From Sediminitomix flava (GTDB lineage: Bacteria > Bacteroidota > Bacteroidia > Cytophagales > Flammeovirgaceae), in NCBI RefSeq assembly GCF_003149185.1, contig NZ_QGDO01000002.1, positions 620,001 to 684,000 on the forward strand: a DNA stretch of 64,000 bases, written 5' to 3'. The notes below the pieces were generated by a model. That model had not been told where the DNA came from. It ran no database searches and saw nothing but the letters and a program-made list of their open reading frames with translations. Below, one piece after another: positions 25,974 to 35,527 of this stretch. Positions within the stretch are counted from its first letter, which is position 1, and every line of letters begins with the position of its first letter. Position numbers and translations under genes: made by a program.

Positions 25974-28163
25974 ATGAATAGAGTCCCATTTCATCTAATT
26001 ATAATTTCTTTCATCGCCATTCTAATGACAGGCTGTAAATTCTATCATGATACAGCTGCACATTACAATGCACATTTTTTGGCTGAGCAACGGATGACAG
26101 CTATTGAAGACTCCATGATGATGAACATCAATGATGATTACATCGAGGTACTTCAAGTCCTACCTTCTATTGATAGTACGATCAACAAATCTTATGCTTC
26201 TGGATTTGATTATATCATTGAAAAAGCTTCACGTCCTATCAAATTTCATGAAACAAGTCAATGGGTAGACGAATGCTACTTGCTGATCGGGAAAGCTCGA
26301 CTTTATGAAGAAGATTATGGAAATGCATTAAATACATTCAAATTCATCAATGCAAAAACCGAAGACCCCAACTCTAGACACGGAGCTTTAATCATGCTTC
26401 TTTGGATGTATGATGAGAAAGATGAAAAGAGGAACTTTGACCTCATCAAACAACATATCAACCAAGTCCCTGAACCATTCAATAGTGAAAACACTAAAAT
26501 GTATCACTTGGTAATGGCTAACCATTACATCAAAAAGAGAAAATACAATTTTGCAGTGGAGCATATGGCTATTGCAACTCCACTTGAAAAAAATAAATTA
26601 AAAAGAACCCGATATAATTACATTCTAGCTCAACTCTATGAAGAGTCTGGAAATAACGAATTAGCTTATAAAACTTACTTTAAAGTCATAAAAGGGAAAG
26701 CAAATTATCTACAGGAGTTCTCGGCTAGAATTAGCCGAATGAAATTAACAACTTCTGCTGACCCTGCACTTGTAGAAAAAGCAGACAAGTATTTTGATCG
26801 CCAGTTGAAAGAAGAAAAGAACTTTGAATTGAGGGATCGAATTTATTTTGAGATGGCTGCCTTCGAGCTAAATCAAGGAGAACTTGAGAAAGCTTTAAAT
26901 CTTTACAATGAGTCTGTTCAGACAAATACAAGCAATCCTAATTTAAAAGGATATGCGTATTTGGAGATGGGTAAATCCTATTATTATACCTTGAGCGACT
27001 ACCCAAAGGCAGCTTTATATTATGATAGTGCGATTAATGTTTTGCCAAAAACATACTATCAGTATCAAGAAGATTCTGTTCTTTCATCAAATCTTACGGA
27101 ATTAGCAAAATATACATCTGAAATTGAGCAACAAGAACGATTGCTAAATTTGTATGCGATGTCTGATGCTCAACGTGAAGTTTATCTAAAGAAAGAAATC
27201 AAACTCGAAAAAGATGATATTCTGAAAAAAATAGAGTATGATATCATCCGTGAGACCAAAAATAAAAAGCCTGAAACGACAAATGAACTTATAGTATCTA
27301 AGGACGAATCTACTGCTTGGTACTTCTATAATTCAAAATCTGTTGTATCAGGTAAAACACAATTCTTACGTACTTGGGGAAATAGAGCTTTAGGAGATAA
27401 CTGGAGAAGATCTAGTGTGATTCAAAGATCAAGTTCACAAAATACAATCGTAAAAACTGAGGAAAAGAAATCAAAAAAAGAACAAAAAGCAGAAGCTGAT
27501 CTTTTTGCTAACGTAAAATCACTTGAAGATAGATTAGCTGAAATTCCTCAGACAGAAGAATCTTTAACTGAAATTGAAGTGAAATTACAAGAGGCTTTCT
27601 TCAATTTAGAGAAAGTTTACCTCTATCGTTTTAAGTCAATTACAGAAGCACAGAGTACGGCTCAAAATATTTTTGACAGATATCCTGAAAGTGAATTTGG
27701 AGCTGAAGCAGCTTACATTCTTTACCTAAGTTGTCAAAAAGAGCTTAGCTGTGACCCTAGTTACTATGAAAGTATTTTAGCGGACCTTTACCCTTCGTCT
27801 TTCTATGCCAAGATAGTTGAAGATCCTGACTATGTGAAGAATAAAAACATAGCTGAAAGAGAGATCATTCAGCGTTATGAAGATGCTTTCAAGACTTATA
27901 AAGCGAAAGATTATAAACTTGCCAATGAAAAGATTGAAGAATTAGTCACAATTGGTCAAGAATCTTCTATCATTGATAAAATTAGACTTCTTCAAGTAGT
28001 TATTGTTGGTAAAACATCTATCTACTTCGAACCATATATGGAAGCATTAAACGGTTTCATTACCGAGTTTCCTGAAAGTGATTTAAAACCATATGCCCAA
28101 GCTCTTCTTGATGATATTTCAGAAGATGATTTGAAAAAGCCTAGAATACCAGGTAGATATTAA
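25974..28163 (+). CDS. TPR lipoprotein, PorW/SprE-like (probable type IX secretion component)
   Basis: 729 residues from the ATG at 25974. A signal peptide ends in LMTGC (Cys near 20), just ahead of FYHDTAAHYNAHFLAEQRM, then ASRPIKFHETSQWVDECYLLIGKARLYEEDYGNAL and a long series of TPR-like helices to the C-terminus. The N-terminal aromatic-Asn segment plus the WVD..YLLIGKA repeat resembles PorW/SprE, the outer-membrane lipoprotein of the type IX secretion system and gliding machinery. A longer start at 25869 would lie inside the upstream terminator. No other T9SS gene is in the window. The family call is probable, not certain. Confidence 0.7.
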   Translation: MNRVPFHLIIISFIAILMTGCKFYHDTAAHYNAHFLAEQRMTAIEDSMMMNINDDYIEVLQVLPSIDSTINKSYASGFDYIIEKASRPIKFHETSQWVDECYLLIGKARLYEEDYGNALNTFKFINAKTEDPNSRHGALIMLLWMYDEKDEKRNFDLIKQHINQVPEPFNSENTKMYHLVMANHYIKKRKYNFAVEHMAIATPLEKNKLKRTRYNYILAQLYEESGNNELAYKTYFKVIKGKANYLQEFSARISRMKLTTSADPALVEKADKYFDRQLKEEKNFELRDRIYFEMAAFELNQGELEKALNLYNESVQTNTSNPNLKGYAYLEMGKSYYYTLSDYPKAALYYDSAINVLPKTYYQYQEDSVLSSNLTELAKYTSEIEQQERLLNLYAMSDAQREVYLKKEIKLEKDDILKKIEYDIIRETKNKKPETTNELIVSKDESTAWYFYNSKSVVSGKTQFLRTWGNRALGDNWRRSSVIQRSSSQNTIVKTEEKKSKKEQKAEADLFANVKSLEDRLAEIPQTEESLTEIEVKLQEAFFNLEKVYLYRFKSITEAQSTAQNIFDRYPESEFGAEAAYILYLSCQKELSCDPSYYESILADLYPSSFYAKIVEDPDYVKNKNIAEREIIQRYEDAFKTYKAKDYKLANEKIEELVTIGQESSIIDKIRLLQVVIVGKTSIYFEPYMEALNGFITEFPESDLKPYAQALLDDISEDDLKKPRIPGRY

Positions 28164-28238
28164 TCAAATCGATCTTAACCTATTTTTTATTAAGCTAAGC
28201 GAAAATTAGCCCTTAGTACTTTTTTATTTACTGATATA

Positions 28239-28282
28239 ATATTCCTTAGATGTTTTTTAAATAGAAAACACCTAAGGAATAT
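28239..28282. terminator. Long imperfect inverted repeat, possible terminator
   Basis: 18-bp stem with one mismatch: 28239-28256 with 28265-28282, 8-base loop. It lies in the 289-base gap between the TPR lipoprotein and DUF4301 genes. No clear T-run follows, so it may be a terminator or another RNA element. Confidence 0.5.
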
Positions 28283-28452
28283 TTATAATCTGTATTATCT
28301 AATTTACTCCTCACAAAAAATTACCACTTCGTTAGCATTGTTAGAAAGTAGCAAATATTCATTTTTTTCTTCGTCAAAGAATTTTCACATTTGCTTAAAG
28401 CTAACATTGCGAATACGCCTGCTTCAATTTTAAAACCCTTACTTGTAGATGT

Positions 28453-29973
28453 ATGCTACTAAACAAAGATTTACAACAATTAACATCAAAAGGATTAAGC
28501 CAAAACCAAATAAGGCAGCAACTACTGCTGTTTGAAAAAGGCTTTCCTCACTTACAACTCCAAAAAGCAGCAACCATTAAAAATGGTATTCTTTCGCTCA
28601 CTGAAGAAGAAGCCGAAGATTTTATTTCAACCTATGAAAATGACTTCTTTGGCAAAGTTGAGAAATTTGTACCAGCTTCAGGTGCTGCAAGCCGGATGTT
28701 TAAACAAGTATTTGCTTGGCTAGATTGTAGAGATCACCAAGACACAATAGACAGAATCATCACTAACTTAAAAAAATTCGCCTTTTACCCTCAATTAAAG
28801 AAAGTACTCGACAACAAAGGATTACAACTTGATGAGCTATTAGAGACTCAAGATTACGCCCCAATTTTCACTACACTTCTTGAAGACATGAATTATGGAA
28901 ACTTACCTAAGGGTTTGTTGAGCTTCCATAATTATGAAGAAGAAGAAACTCGTTTAGCTATTGAAGAACAATTGCTTGAGAGTGTTAGCTATATGCTAGA
29001 TAAAGATGACTACATCAGAATCCATTTTACAATAGCCTCTCAACACATCTTAACCTTTAAGGATGCCATTAAGAAGTTAAGAGCGAAATATGCTGAAGAG
29101 CTTGGAAAAAAATTAGTCTTATCTTATTCTGTTCAACAACCAGGCACTGATACAATAGCCGTAGATGAAGATAATAAACCATTCAGAAATCATATAGGGC
29201 AAATTACCTTTAGGCCTGGAGGTCATGGTGCATTACTGTCCAACCTCAACAAACTGAATGCCGACCTTATTTTCATTAAGAATATTGACAATGTTCAGCA
29301 TCAAGAATGGCGTAAATCGGTATCGAACTCTAAGAAAACATTAGCAGGAGTTCTAGTACACTATCAGAATTTAATTTTTGAGACCCTTCAAAAGATTGAA
29401 CAACATCAGTTGACTGAAGAAAAATTAAAGGACGTAGAGCAAAAAATAAATCAGTTCTATAACCTCCCGACTTCTTATCATTCAACCTCATTTGAAGAAA
29501 AGAAAAAGTATCTTTATAAGATTCTAAACAGACCTATTAGAGTTTGTGGTATGGTTAAAAACGAAGGTCAACCCGGAGGTGGTCCATTTTGGGTTAAACA
29601 TAAAGACGGTTCTAGCTCACTACAAATTGTCGAAATGGCTCAAATTGATGAAAGCAACCCAACTAATAAATCTTTAATCGCAGAAGCTACGCACTTCAAT
29701 CCCGTCGATATTGTCTGCTCCATTAAAGACCATAAAGGTCAAAAATTTAACTTGGAAGAATTCAGAAATCCTGAAACGGGTTTTATTAGTATCAAATCAC
29801 AAAAAGGAAAAACACTAAAAGCATTAGAACATCCCGGACTTTGGAATGGAAGCATGGAAGGATGGAACACCATCTTTGTAGAGGTTCCAAAACAGACTTT
29901 TTCTCCAGTAAAATGTATTTCAGACTTGCTCAATGAAGCACACTTGCCAATAGGCAACCCTATCTTATCCTAA
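28453..29973 (+). CDS. DUF4301 family protein
   Basis: 506 residues, cytoplasmic. The segment KFVPASGAASRMFKQ near residue 72 and the later FRPGGHGALLSNLNKL and GQPGGGPFWVKHKDG are hallmark stretches of DUF4301, which recalls nucleotide-sugar transferase-like P-loops but has no proven role. Full length, with terminators on both sides, so monocistronic. Confidence 0.9.
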   Translation: MLLNKDLQQLTSKGLSQNQIRQQLLLFEKGFPHLQLQKAATIKNGILSLTEEEAEDFISTYENDFFGKVEKFVPASGAASRMFKQVFAWLDCRDHQDTIDRIITNLKKFAFYPQLKKVLDNKGLQLDELLETQDYAPIFTTLLEDMNYGNLPKGLLSFHNYEEEETRLAIEEQLLESVSYMLDKDDYIRIHFTIASQHILTFKDAIKKLRAKYAEELGKKLVLSYSVQQPGTDTIAVDEDNKPFRNHIGQITFRPGGHGALLSNLNKLNADLIFIKNIDNVQHQEWRKSVSNSKKTLAGVLVHYQNLIFETLQKIEQHQLTEEKLKDVEQKINQFYNLPTSYHSTSFEEKKKYLYKILNRPIRVCGMVKNEGQPGGGPFWVKHKDGSSSLQIVEMAQIDESNPTNKSLIAEATHFNPVDIVCSIKDHKGQKFNLEEFRNPETGFISIKSQKGKTLKALEHPGLWNGSMEGWNTIFVEVPKQTFSPVKCISDLLNEAHLPIGNPILS

Positions 29974-29980
29974 TTACCAC

Positions 29981-30012
29981 AAAAGAGGCAATCTACTTAG
30001 ATTGCCTCTTTT
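29981..30012 (+). terminator. Terminator after the DUF4301 gene
   Basis: 13-bp stem AAAAGAGGCAATC (29981-29993) and GATTGCCTCTTTT (30000-30012), directly after the stop codon. Confidence 0.9.
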
Positions 30013-30128
30013 GTAATATCGAAGATTTTTAATTGATAAAATCGATACGTTCGTTGATTAGTTTTTTACAAACTTTCTCTAATAACTAGGTTTGTTTTCA
30101 AATAAAATTGAAAGTAAACTGACAGAGG

Positions 30129-32840
30129 ATGATCGAGCGAAAAGAACAGACAAACACCTACCTCATTACCATCTTTACTTTAGGATTAATATTCCTTTCA
30201 CAAACTGGTTTTACTCAGAAACGAAATAATTTAAGTATTACAGAAACGTATATGGGGTACTCACTTCAACGGATTTTCAATGATCTTGAAGAAAAGTACA
30301 ACTTAGATTTTATCTATGAAAAAGAGAATTTAAGTAAAGAGATGCTATCGCCCAAGTTTTTTAAAAACATGAATCTTGAGCAGGTGATACAGAAACTACT
30401 AGAAAATACTACACTAAACTATCAAGTCTCTGATGGGAATAAAATCTTGATTTATCCAAAAGGAGAAGATATCAATAAAAAAATACAACCATCACGATTC
30501 AATTTTACACTTCGAGGAACCATAAAAGAAGAAGGAACCAACGAATTGCTCCCAAATGCTACTGTAATGATTGAGAGTACTCAAAAAGGAGCTGTCACGA
30601 ATATTGATGGACACTTTTCAGTCATGAATGTCCCTTCAGACACATCTCAAATCATTGTCTATTACCTTGGTTATCTGCCAAAAAGGATTCAACTCCGTCC
30701 ATTTTTATTTAACAAGAAAAATCAGATTGAAATCTACTTAGAACCTGATGAAACAGTTCTCCAAGAAGTAGTGGTAGAAGATGAAGGTATTCAGCAAGCG
30801 ATGAAGCTCGCACAAAATGTTGGTCAAATCTCAGTCTCTCCACAAAAAATGGCGAGCCTACCAAGCTTAGGAGAAAGGGATATTTTCCGTTCAATGCAAC
30901 TCTTACCTGGAGTAAGTGGCAGTAACGAAACCTCAGCAGGATTATATGTTAGAGGAGGAACTCCCGATCAAAACTTAATTCTTTATGATGGGATGAACAT
31001 CTATCATGTCGGTCATTTTTACGGTTTTTTTAGTGCCTTTAATCCCAATACCATTAAAGATGTTCAGCTCTATAAAGGTGGTTTTGGAGCAGAGTATGGA
31101 GGTAGAGTTTCAAGCGTGGTAGACATAACAGGAAAAAATGGTAATACTGAAGACTTTTCACTCACTACCGGGTTAAGCTTACTATCAGCCAATGCAACTA
31201 TGGAAATTCCTTTAGGTAATAAAGCTTCTTTAATTGTTGCAGGAAGAAAGTCATACGCTGAGATTCTACAATCTGGCTTATACCAAGATATCTTTGATCT
31301 GAACACATCTACACCCGATGAAATAACACCACCTCCTGGGGCTCCAAGCGGAGGACCAGATGGCGGTGGTTTCAATAGATCTAGGCAATCCGTAGAGCCT
31401 ACATTTTCATTCTACGACCTAAATACAAAACTATATTTACACCCTACAGAAAAAGATGTGATCACCATGTCTTTTTACCATGGTAAAGATGAATTACAAA
31501 ATAATTTTGATGGAGGAGGATTTTCATTTAGTTCTCAAAATGAAAACAGCCAAGAATGGGGTAATTATGGTGCAAGTATGAAATGGGGGCGTCAATGGAA
31601 TGAAAAATGGTTTAGTAATTCCTCACTTTCTTACTCACAATACTTCAAAGACATTAATAACCTACGCACAATGCGTCGTCCTGATGATGATGAAGAAACC
31701 ACTAGAGGTTTTGTAGAGTATAATGTACTCCAAGATCTGACACTCAGGCAGGACAACGAATACCAGTTAAATGCATCCAACACCTTGAAATTTGGAGCAC
31801 AAGTAACCCTAAATGATGTCAATTATTTATATCAGCTTAATGATTCATTAGATGTGGTCAATGAAGATAAACAAGGAATGACAACTGCTATTTATCTTGA
31901 AGATGATATGAAAATCAATGATAAATGGAATTTAAAGCCAGGAATCAGAACGACTTACTATAATGGTACGGATCAATGGTATATAGAACCACGTTTATCG
32001 AGTACTTACAAAATCACAGACCGTTGGAAAATTAAAGGTTCTTGGGGTATTTACAATCAATACATGAATCAAGTTGTACGTAGTGATGTATTTACCGGTG
32101 ACTCTGAATTCTGGCTTTTAGCTGATGATGAAAATGTATCTGTGACAAAAGCTCAACATTTCATTGGTGGTATCAGCTATGAAACTCCAAAATACCTTTT
32201 TGATATAGAAGGCTATTACAAAAAACTAAATGGGCTTACAGAATATAACCTTTACGTACAAAGAGGTCCTGAAACTAGCTCAGAAGATTACGATGAATTC
32301 TTCTATCAAGGAAATGGCGTGGCTAGAGGTCTTGACTTTTTGATTCAAAAAAAAGAAGGAAATTTCACAGGTTGGTTAACCTATACCCTTGGACAAGTAA
32401 TCTATGATTTTGACGAATTAGCAGACAGAGCGTTCTACGCTTCACATGATCAAACACATGAAGTAAAACTCGTCACAAGTTATAAATGGAGAAAATGGGA
32501 CTTTGGAGCTACTTGGATTTTTGCGACCGGAAAACCTTATACAGCCCCAGAAGGAGCATACGATATAACTCTTCCCGATGGAAATACCAATACTTATTTT
32601 GTAGCTGGGCAGAAAAACATAAACCGCCTACCAAATTATCATAGAATGGATCTTTCAGCAACCTATCATTTCAAACTAGGGAATAAGACCAAAGGGGACA
32701 TTGGAATGTCAATCTTCAATGTCTATGATAATGACAATATTTGGTATAAAGAATTCCAAATCGTTGATGAAGAGATTGTAGAAACTGATGTAAACATGCT
32801 AGGCTTCACTCCAAACGTTTTCCTAACACTCTATTTCTAA
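30129..32840 (+). CDS. TonB-dependent receptor with STN-like and carboxypeptidase-like N-terminal domains
   Basis: 903 residues. A signal peptide (to about 28) precedes an STN/secretin-like domain (about 35-118) and a carboxypeptidase-regulatory-like domain (about 128-215). The plug starts near 230 and includes RDIFRSMQLLPGVSG and GLYVRGGTPDQNLILYDGM; the barrel runs to the C-terminal VFLTLYF. An STN domain can relay signals to an anti-sigma partner, but none is adjacent. A DUF4249 lipoprotein gene follows 12 bases later, the usual pairing in this phylum. Substrate unknown. Confidence 0.92.
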   Translation: MIERKEQTNTYLITIFTLGLIFLSQTGFTQKRNNLSITETYMGYSLQRIFNDLEEKYNLDFIYEKENLSKEMLSPKFFKNMNLEQVIQKLLENTTLNYQVSDGNKILIYPKGEDINKKIQPSRFNFTLRGTIKEEGTNELLPNATVMIESTQKGAVTNIDGHFSVMNVPSDTSQIIVYYLGYLPKRIQLRPFLFNKKNQIEIYLEPDETVLQEVVVEDEGIQQAMKLAQNVGQISVSPQKMASLPSLGERDIFRSMQLLPGVSGSNETSAGLYVRGGTPDQNLILYDGMNIYHVGHFYGFFSAFNPNTIKDVQLYKGGFGAEYGGRVSSVVDITGKNGNTEDFSLTTGLSLLSANATMEIPLGNKASLIVAGRKSYAEILQSGLYQDIFDLNTSTPDEITPPPGAPSGGPDGGGFNRSRQSVEPTFSFYDLNTKLYLHPTEKDVITMSFYHGKDELQNNFDGGGFSFSSQNENSQEWGNYGASMKWGRQWNEKWFSNSSLSYSQYFKDINNLRTMRRPDDDEETTRGFVEYNVLQDLTLRQDNEYQLNASNTLKFGAQVTLNDVNYLYQLNDSLDVVNEDKQGMTTAIYLEDDMKINDKWNLKPGIRTTYYNGTDQWYIEPRLSSTYKITDRWKIKGSWGIYNQYMNQVVRSDVFTGDSEFWLLADDENVSVTKAQHFIGGISYETPKYLFDIEGYYKKLNGLTEYNLYVQRGPETSSEDYDEFFYQGNGVARGLDFLIQKKEGNFTGWLTYTLGQVIYDFDELADRAFYASHDQTHEVKLVTSYKWRKWDFGATWIFATGKPYTAPEGAYDITLPDGNTNTYFVAGQKNINRLPNYHRMDLSATYHFKLGNKTKGDIGMSIFNVYDNDNIWYKEFQIVDEEIVETDVNMLGFTPNVFLTLYF

Positions 32841-32852
32841 ACTGAACAAGCA

Positions 32853-33668
32853 ATGAGATACTTAAACCATATCCTTTTACTCTTACTTTTCGCCTGTAAT
32901 ATTGACGAAGGAGTAGAACCATTACCTCAGATTCCTGTCGTTGAAGCTTTTGTTTATACAGGCTTACCTGTAGAAGATGTCAAAGTCAGTTTACCTTATT
33001 CGTATACTGACTCAACTATCGGTACTCAATATCTCAATGATTTAGATATCTATATCGAACAAAACGAAAATGTATTCTTACTAGAAAAACCGAAAGGAGA
33101 CAAGTATTCTTATTCCAATTCTGCTATTGAAGTTAATGCAGGAGATAAATTAAAACTCTACTTCGAATATGAAGGCAAAATTGTTAGTGCAACTTCAATT
33201 GTACCTAACACACCTAGCACTCCGAATATTTCAACGCAATATATTCAAGGTCCGAAGATTTATGGAACCGATGAGACAAGTTATTGGAATGCACTCGACG
33301 CTATAGAATTGACATGGGAAAATGAAGATGTTATTACGCATTCATATCAAATTTTAAACTTGGAGCCAGATACAACGAAACTCACTCCACTCGTAGATGA
33401 AAGTTCTTCCTTTATCCAAGAAGACTTCCCTACCATACTCACAGACGGCACCTCAATAAATATCCGTCCTGAGGATTTCCCTTATTTTTCAACATATCAA
33501 ATTAGTTTACTTACAGTCACTGATGAGTACATTGATTTTATTCAAAGTCAAAGAGAGAATGAAATGAATCTCACACCAGCAGCTTCAAATATTGAGAATG
33601 GACAAGGAATCTTTGCAACATTTTCAATTTGGTCTTCAGAAGTAGAAGTTAAACAAACAATCGAATAA
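32853..33668 (+). CDS. DUF4249 lipoprotein, partner of TonB-dependent receptor
   Basis: 271 residues. Signal peptide ends in LFAC with Cys15. The protein is beta-rich (PVVEAFVYTG, YTDSTIGTQYLNDLDIYIEQ), typical of DUF4249, whose members are encoded next to TonB receptors and probably cap or assist the receptor at the cell surface. It lies 12 bases after the receptor gene. Function by association only. Confidence 0.85.
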   Translation: MRYLNHILLLLLFACNIDEGVEPLPQIPVVEAFVYTGLPVEDVKVSLPYSYTDSTIGTQYLNDLDIYIEQNENVFLLEKPKGDKYSYSNSAIEVNAGDKLKLYFEYEGKIVSATSIVPNTPSTPNISTQYIQGPKIYGTDETSYWNALDAIELTWENEDVITHSYQILNLEPDTTKLTPLVDESSSFIQEDFPTILTDGTSINIRPEDFPYFSTYQISLLTVTDEYIDFIQSQRENEMNLTPAASNIENGQGIFATFSIWSSEVEVKQTIE

Positions 33669-33843
33669 AATTTAACCTCAAACCTATTAACTAAATAATA
33701 CTATTGATAGTTTATGCATTGTTAGTAGATTTTATTCATCCATTATCAATCAACATTAGATGATAACTATGCATCAATAGACTTTTTTACTAATTTGGAT
33801 TCCAATTCAAAATTAGCATCGACTCATATTTTTTTAGTTAATC

Positions 33844-34605
33844 ATGCAAGAAGTCTACGAAAAGTACCTTAAGGAGCTAAAAAGCGAATCGGGGATCAGT
33901 GAAGAAGAGCTTAAGGATATTTTACAACAATTCCACCCAGCTGCACAAATGGGAATTGTTTCAAATATGCTTTTTTATATTCTCAATTTACAAACTCAAC
34001 AATATGAATTCGTAAGTGAATATGCAGAGTCTGTATCTGGGTTTACAGCAGAGGATTTTTTAGAAAAAGGAACAGCAATATTACAGGAGTTACTTTATGA
34101 AAAATCCTTTAAACTACTAACCGAAGAGCTTTTTCCCAAAATGAATAAAGTGGTGACAGAATTGCCTCCAGAATTGATGAAAGAAGCAATTTTTGAACTA
34201 GGCTATCACTTTAAGAATAAAAAAACAGGAGAACTTGTCCCTATCACAGAATATAGTTCATATGCTAAACTAGACGAACAAGGTCGTCCTATACTTTCTT
34301 CGGGTGTTTGTTTAGAATCTAATACAGAATTTGAAGGAGTTAGCGGAATTGTAAGAATTAAACTAGAGAAAAAACAAGAAGTTATCTTTGACAAAAAAAT
34401 TGGATATAATACTCTACCCCTCACAAAAACTGAGAAAGAGATTATTAAACTTTTAAAAGAAGGACGGTCTAGAAAGGAAATCGCAGAACTTCAGTTTGTA
34501 TCCTCTCACACAGTTGGAACTCACATTAAAAACATTTATCGAAAGCTGGGAGTGAATAAAATAGCCGAGTTATTAAAGTTAATTGAGAATAATCCTATCG
34601 ACTAA
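33844..34605 (+). CDS. LuxR-family transcriptional regulator with PAS-like N-terminus
   Basis: 253 residues. The N-terminal half has a PAS-like profile (LFYILNLQTQQYEFVSEYAE), and the C-terminus from about residue 192 is a LuxR-type HTH (LTKTEKEIIKLLKEGRSRKE, then VSSHTVGTHIKNIYRKLGV). There is no receiver domain, so it is not a two-component response regulator. The effector and targets are unknown. It lies 175 bases after the DUF4249 gene and could regulate it or the receptor. Confidence 0.85.
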   Translation: MQEVYEKYLKELKSESGISEEELKDILQQFHPAAQMGIVSNMLFYILNLQTQQYEFVSEYAESVSGFTAEDFLEKGTAILQELLYEKSFKLLTEELFPKMNKVVTELPPELMKEAIFELGYHFKNKKTGELVPITEYSSYAKLDEQGRPILSSGVCLESNTEFEGVSGIVRIKLEKKQEVIFDKKIGYNTLPLTKTEKEIIKLLKEGRSRKEIAELQFVSSHTVGTHIKNIYRKLGVNKIAELLKLIENNPID

Positions 34606-34610
34606 AATAC

Positions 34611-34649
34611 TACTCCCCAATAGCTTTTTATAAAGTCTATTGGGGAGTA
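34611..34649. terminator. Bidirectional terminator between LuxR-type gene and hydrolase gene
   Basis: Perfect 13-bp stem TACTCCCCAATAG (34611-34623) and CTATTGGGGAGTA (34637-34649), located between convergent genes. Confidence 0.9.
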
Positions 34650-34655
34650 TCTTTC

Positions 34656-35420
34656 TTAAAGGGTGATTACTTCCCCATCTTTTGGAATTAAAACCTCTAC
34701 TCCCTCTTCCTTCGCTTTTTTAGCTAGGCTTTCTCTTGTCACTTGGCAATGATCTAAAGATTCAATGTGCGTTGCAATTACTTTTGCATTCGGTAACTTT
34801 CTAGCCACTTTTACAGTCTCTTCTTCATCCATCAAGATTCTGTCTTTCCCCATGAAAATAGCTCCACCAGAATTTGTAATCACAATATCTGGATTATGCT
34901 TTTCTAACTGCGCTTCGATACCACTATCCCACAAACAATCTCCAACTATATAAATAGACGGTGCACCTGTTGCAGTTAGTACAAAACCAGAAACCTCTCC
35001 CAACATCTCTAAAACATGGCTAGGTCCATGCTTCCCTACTGTTCGTGCGATATCCACACCTTCAAATTCTGCCGAGTCAGTAACAGTTACAATATTTTGG
35101 AAACCTGCATTTGTTACCCCTTCTGTATCAAAGCTCTGAATGTAAATCGGAAGATTTTTATCAAGAAGTTCTATTGCTGTTGGGTCTAGATGATCTGGAT
35201 GAGCATGCGTTAATAAAATTGCATCTACTCCTTCCAAAATGTCTTTAACATCCAGTGTTAGATCAACTGTCGGGTTCAAATTTTGTGAGGGATCGACAAA
35301 AGACATCATGCTATTTTTCGCTCCAAGCATAGGGTCTACCAAAAAGGTTTTTCCAGCGTATGAGATTTTTAGTGAAGCATTTCTAATTAATTGAATATCT
35401 GTTTTTGACATGACTTTCAT
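34656..35420 (-). CDS. Metallo-beta-lactamase-fold hydrolase
   Basis: 254 residues (the ATG for Met4, three codons in, is an equally good start). The metal-binding motif is LLTHAHPDHLD near residue 70, with further His/Asp in KHGPSH, VGDCLWDSG and ATHIESLDHC, a UlaG/RomA-like subgroup. It should be a Zn- or Mn-dependent hydrolase. The substrate is unknown. It follows the AraC-family gene by 107 bases on the same strand and may be its target. Confidence 0.88.
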   Translation of the reverse strand: MKVMSKTDIQLIRNASLKISYAGKTFLVDPMLGAKNSMMSFVDPSQNLNPTVDLTLDVKDILEGVDAILLTHAHPDHLDPTAIELLDKNLPIYIQSFDTEGVTNAGFQNIVTVTDSAEFEGVDIARTVGKHGPSHVLEMLGEVSGFVLTATGAPSIYIVGDCLWDSGIEAQLEKHNPDIVITNSGGAIFMGKDRILMDEEETVKVARKLPNAKVIATHIESLDHCQVTRESLAKKAKEEGVEVLIPKDGEVITL

Positions 35421-35527
35421 GAATTATGTAACACAACTGAATAGCAGCTTATTCACTCAAAAGCTAGCTAATATTCTTGAGTACAAAGGTCAAAAAAGCA
35501 TCAATTCCTCACACTACCATACGCACC

